Shown here in pieces: positions 23,320-25,390 of a stretch of DNA of 25,390 bases. The DNA lies in contig CAMZKK010000128.1 in assembly GCA_947311175.1 (NCBI GenBank), positions 1-25,390 of the forward strand, given 5' to 3'. This DNA comes from an uncultured Planctomycetota bacterium. Its GTDB lineage: Bacteria; Planctomycetota; SZUA-567; JAFGNG01. Position 1 is the stretch's first letter. Each line of letters opens with the position of its first letter. The notes below the pieces were generated by a model. The model was not told where the DNA came from. It made no database searches and saw nothing but the letters and a program-made list of their open reading frames with translations. Position numbers and translations under genes: made by a program.

Positions 23320-23778
23320 GTGATTAGATTTCACTATCAAAATATTAGTTTAGATGAGGTTGACAAAAAGTTTTTTGCAGAAGTTCTTGATTATGCAATC
23401 TCTCTACATTTGCCAGCAAAATCAAGTGAGTTGATTGCCATTGATTTAATGGTTTTGAACGATTACGAGATTCAGAAAATGAATAAACTTCATAAGTCGA
23501 GAGATTGCCCAACAGATGTGTTGGCATTTTATGATGGTGAAGATGACGAAGATGGTAGCAGCATTCATCTTGGGGATGTTGCAATCAGCATAGATACCGC
23601 CAAAAGAGAAGCAATAGACAGAGACATAAACACATTAGACGAGTTATTGCTTTATGCTGTTCATGGAACGCTACATCTTTTAGGTTTCAGAGACAGTAGC
23701 GATGAAGAAAAACAGGCAATGAGAGAGGCAGAATTTCAAGTTTTACAAAAATTTAAAATTACCCCATCTTGGGATTAA
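23320..23778 (+). CDS. ybeY: Endoribonuclease YbeY
   Basis: This 152-residue protein is a zinc-dependent endoribonuclease of rRNA maturation and ribosome quality control. The family landmarks NDYEIQKMNKLH (47-58), CPTDVLAF (63-70) and the HGTLHLLGF motif (115-123) are all present. The usual metal site is HGxLHLxGyDH, with three histidines; here H115 and H119 are kept but position 125 is Asp (FRD). The GTG start at 23320 has AGGTGGG seven nt upstream. The CBS/CorC-type gene follows, as in many bacteria. A hairpin-type palindrome lies just after the stop. Confidence 0.93.
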   Translation: MIRFHYQNISLDEVDKKFFAEVLDYAISLHLPAKSSELIAIDLMVLNDYEIQKMNKLHKSRDCPTDVLAFYDGEDDEDGSSIHLGDVAISIDTAKREAIDRDINTLDELLLYAVHGTLHLLGFRDSSDEEKQAMREAEFQVLQKFKITPSWD

Positions 23779-23790
23779 TTGTTAACCGCT

Positions 23791-23811
23791 AATTCCAACT
23801 GCGGAATTTAG
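23791..23811. repeat. Solo intergenic palindrome (G)
   Basis: AATTCC-AACTGC-GGAATT, part of a CTAATTCC to GGAATTTAG unit. Its loop and right arm match the left palindrome of copy D (17188-17204). It lies 12 nt after the ybeY stop and may act as a weak terminator, but no T-run follows directly. Confidence 0.65.
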
Positions 23812-23896
23812 GGTGCAATTTTATTGCATAACATTTTTTGTTCTGTTAATATTTTGTGCTTAAAAATTAACGATTGGTTTTGATGGAGGAGCCGAG

Positions 23897-25153
23897 ATTA
23901 GTATTAATGATATAGTTGTCTTGATTGCATTATTTGTGGTTACGTGTGGATCAATTTTTTCAAATTTCGTGGCTTGGATAGTTAGCAAATCACAACTAGA
24001 AGAACTTCTCGAAGAGATTGAAGCTAGTCGTCTCACCCGATTTTTCTGTTCACCTTTTTTAAATAATGAAGATGCAACCTCTATTTCTTGCTCGATGTTT
24101 ATGGCATTTATGTTTGGTTGTTATTTTTCTTTTGGTTTTTTTGTATTATCAAAACTGTTCTCTTTTATTGTCGTTGCCTGCATTCTCATTCTGCCATTAG
24201 TTTTGATAATTGCGACAATAAATATATTCTCACGTAGGCAAACCGAACGGTTGCTTGTTGGAATTTGTCGCCCAACTTGGTTTTTGATTATTCCTTTTCG
24301 CCCTTTTAGTGCATTGATGATTGCGATAGAAAATAAGATTTCTTCGATACTTGGAAGTGTTGAAGAGGAGTCTGAGGAAGACAGAGAAGAAATCATTGCA
24401 GCCGTTACTGATGGGGAACACGATGGAGTAGTTGAGGGGGCAGAGCGGGAGATGATTAAAAATATTTTCGATTTGAAAAATTTTGATATATCCGACATCA
24501 TGACTCCTCGGACAGATATTTGTGCAATTGATATCAATGAATCATTTGATTCCGCAGTTACGCTTGCCTCAGAAAAAGGATTTTCTCGAATCCCTGTTTA
24601 TATTGATAATAGAGATAAAATTAAAGGCATCTTCTATGTAAAAGATGCCTTGACCTACTTCGGCAAGCAAAACAAAAATACGCCATCATTAAAGGATATT
24701 GTCAGAGAGCCTTTTTTTGTCCCTGAAACCAAGGGGGTGGGCGAGTTGATGAGTGAATTTCAACAACAAAAAAATCATCTTGCGATTGTTTTAGATGAAT
24801 ATGGTGGAACGGCTGGTTTGGTTACGATTGAAGATGTGGTAGAAGAGATTGTCGGTGAGATTCAAGATGAATATGACGAAGAAGAAATTTCACTCATCGA
24901 AGTTTTATCAAAGGATGTCTTTAGTGTTGATGCAAGGTTTCATGTCCATGATATGAATGAGGCATTGGGCGAAAAAATTATTCCGGAAGATGATGATTTT
25001 GAAACGGTCGGTGGATTTGTCTTAGATAAGCTCGGTCATATGCCCATTGTTGGTGAATCATTTGTTAGTGATGGTTTCTCCTTTCTCGTAATTTCTGCTG
25101 ATGAAAGAAAAATTGAAAAAGTAGAGGTAAAAAAAGATTCACCGGAAGCTTAA
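23897..25153 (+). CDS. CBS-domain CorC/HlyC-family membrane protein
   Basis: This protein of about 418 residues belongs to the CNNM/CorC ('hemolysin C') family, linked to Mg/Co ion efflux or resistance. Counted from the start given here, hydrophobic segments lie at about 5-26, 67-85 and 88-110, forming a short DUF21-like membrane part. Two CBS domains follow (about 190-320), beginning DIMTPRTDICAID and ending LDEYGGTAGLVTIEDVVEEI, a family signature. The C-terminal CorC/HlyC domain (about 335-410) contains FETVGGFVLDKLGHMP. The start is uncertain. GGAGGA (23885-23890) is correctly placed for an ATT codon at 23897, whereas the first standard start, TTG 23921, lacks a ribosome site and would cut into the first membrane segment. 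Confidence 0.88.
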   Translation: MSINDIVVLIALFVVTCGSIFSNFVAWIVSKSQLEELLEEIEASRLTRFFCSPFLNNEDATSISCSMFMAFMFGCYFSFGFFVLSKLFSFIVVACILILPLVLIIATINIFSRRQTERLLVGICRPTWFLIIPFRPFSALMIAIENKISSILGSVEEESEEDREEIIAAVTDGEHDGVVEGAEREMIKNIFDLKNFDISDIMTPRTDICAIDINESFDSAVTLASEKGFSRIPVYIDNRDKIKGIFYVKDALTYFGKQNKNTPSLKDIVREPFFVPETKGVGELMSEFQQQKNHLAIVLDEYGGTAGLVTIEDVVEEIVGEIQDEYDEEEISLIEVLSKDVFSVDARFHVHDMNEALGEKIIPEDDDFETVGGFVLDKLGHMPIVGESFVSDGFSFLVISADERKIEKVEVKKDSPEA

Positions 25154-25390
25154 GCTGTTTATAGGTTTTAATAATGGTTCGCGATGTAAACAATTTCAGC
25201 TTACATGACCTACATACAGTATACCTTACTTTTATTTTGAGAAATCGGTAAATATTTTTAAACTTGCAGGGTTTAGATTTGACATTGATAGTATGTTTTT
25301 TATATATAGAATTTAATTCTGAATCTATTTTATTCTATGGTATTTCTTGTGCAAATTCATATTTAAGAAGTTATAAGGTATTCGTTACAT
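25154..25390. other. Intergenic tail without visible gene
   Basis: No open reading frame of useful size, RNA gene or repeat copy is seen in these 237 bases. The only notable item is a promoter-like sequence near 25279. Confidence 0.6.
25279..25308 (+). promoter_or_regulatory. Candidate promoter reading out of the window
   Basis: TTGACA (25279-25284) is followed by TATATA at 25301 or 25303 (spacing 16 or 18). It would drive a gene beyond the window end. Confidence 0.4.

Noticed and set aside
24121..24537. A 138-residue minus-strand frame inside the CBS/CorC gene
   Set aside because: It is antisense to conserved CBS coding sequence, with a biased composition and no family resemblance.

Overview
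The window is AT-rich chromosomal DNA from a bacterium with a Gram-negative-type envelope: there are periplasmic and signal-peptide proteins, a periplasmic substrate-binding protein beside a membrane kinase, RNase R and YbeY. Gene density is high, starts include ATG, GTG and TTG, and both tRNAs encode CCA. No gene fixes the phylum. The HExxH membrane protein and the phosphorelay style would suit a PVC-type or deltaproteobacteria-like lineage, but that is only an impression.

Layout. 1-600: initiator tRNA-Met with terminator, then a VF530-family gene on the minus strand. 597-6310: a plus-strand housekeeping block with an HExxH membrane protein, a LysM membrane protein, RNase R, a small exported protein and RibF. 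6312-7651: a minus-strand pair, an FmdB-like zinc ribbon followed by a glycosyltransferase-like protein, meeting ribF end to end over one hairpin. 8015-11163: two adjacent signalling genes with related receiver domains, a REC-histidine kinase and a REC-GGDEF-degenerate HD-GYP-REC protein. 11348-17184: four overlapping genes (NMT1-like substrate-binding protein, Cache-HAMP-GAF hybrid kinase, CheR methyltransferase, calcineurin-like phosphoesterase) that look like one signalling operon. 17542-19283: a Fic protein behind a large nested palindrome, then CobO. 19284-19915: repeats and tRNA-Gln(CTG), followed by a broken copy of the tRNA 3' end. 19916-23297: a REC-HD-GYP c-di-GMP phosphodiesterase and a PAS-PAS hybrid kinase with HPt. 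23320-25153: YbeY and a CBS/CorC-type membrane protein, the usual ybeY-corC neighbourhood.

How the genes work together. Three histidine kinases, six receiver domains, one HPt, one intact GGDEF, one intact HD-GYP and one dead HD-GYP lie within 15 kb, with no DNA-binding response regulator. Output is therefore probably c-di-GMP level, protein-protein signalling, or regulators encoded elsewhere. The best candidate for an undescribed system is the overlapping operon 11348-17184. It pairs a periplasmic binding protein without any transporter with a sensor kinase and with a CheR that has no CheB or chemoreceptor partner; the kinase linker carries a sequence fitting the chemoreceptor methylation consensus.

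Almost every intergenic gap holds parts of one modular repeat family: outer palindromes built on CTAAATT/AATTTAG, AT-rich heptad runs (TTAATTG), and an inner core with AATGAAGG/CCTTCATT ends and two small hairpins. Full copies lie near 7669, 11157 and 17181, with partial copies near 150, 19313, 19780 and 23789. In the copy at 17181 the core is inverted relative to the others.
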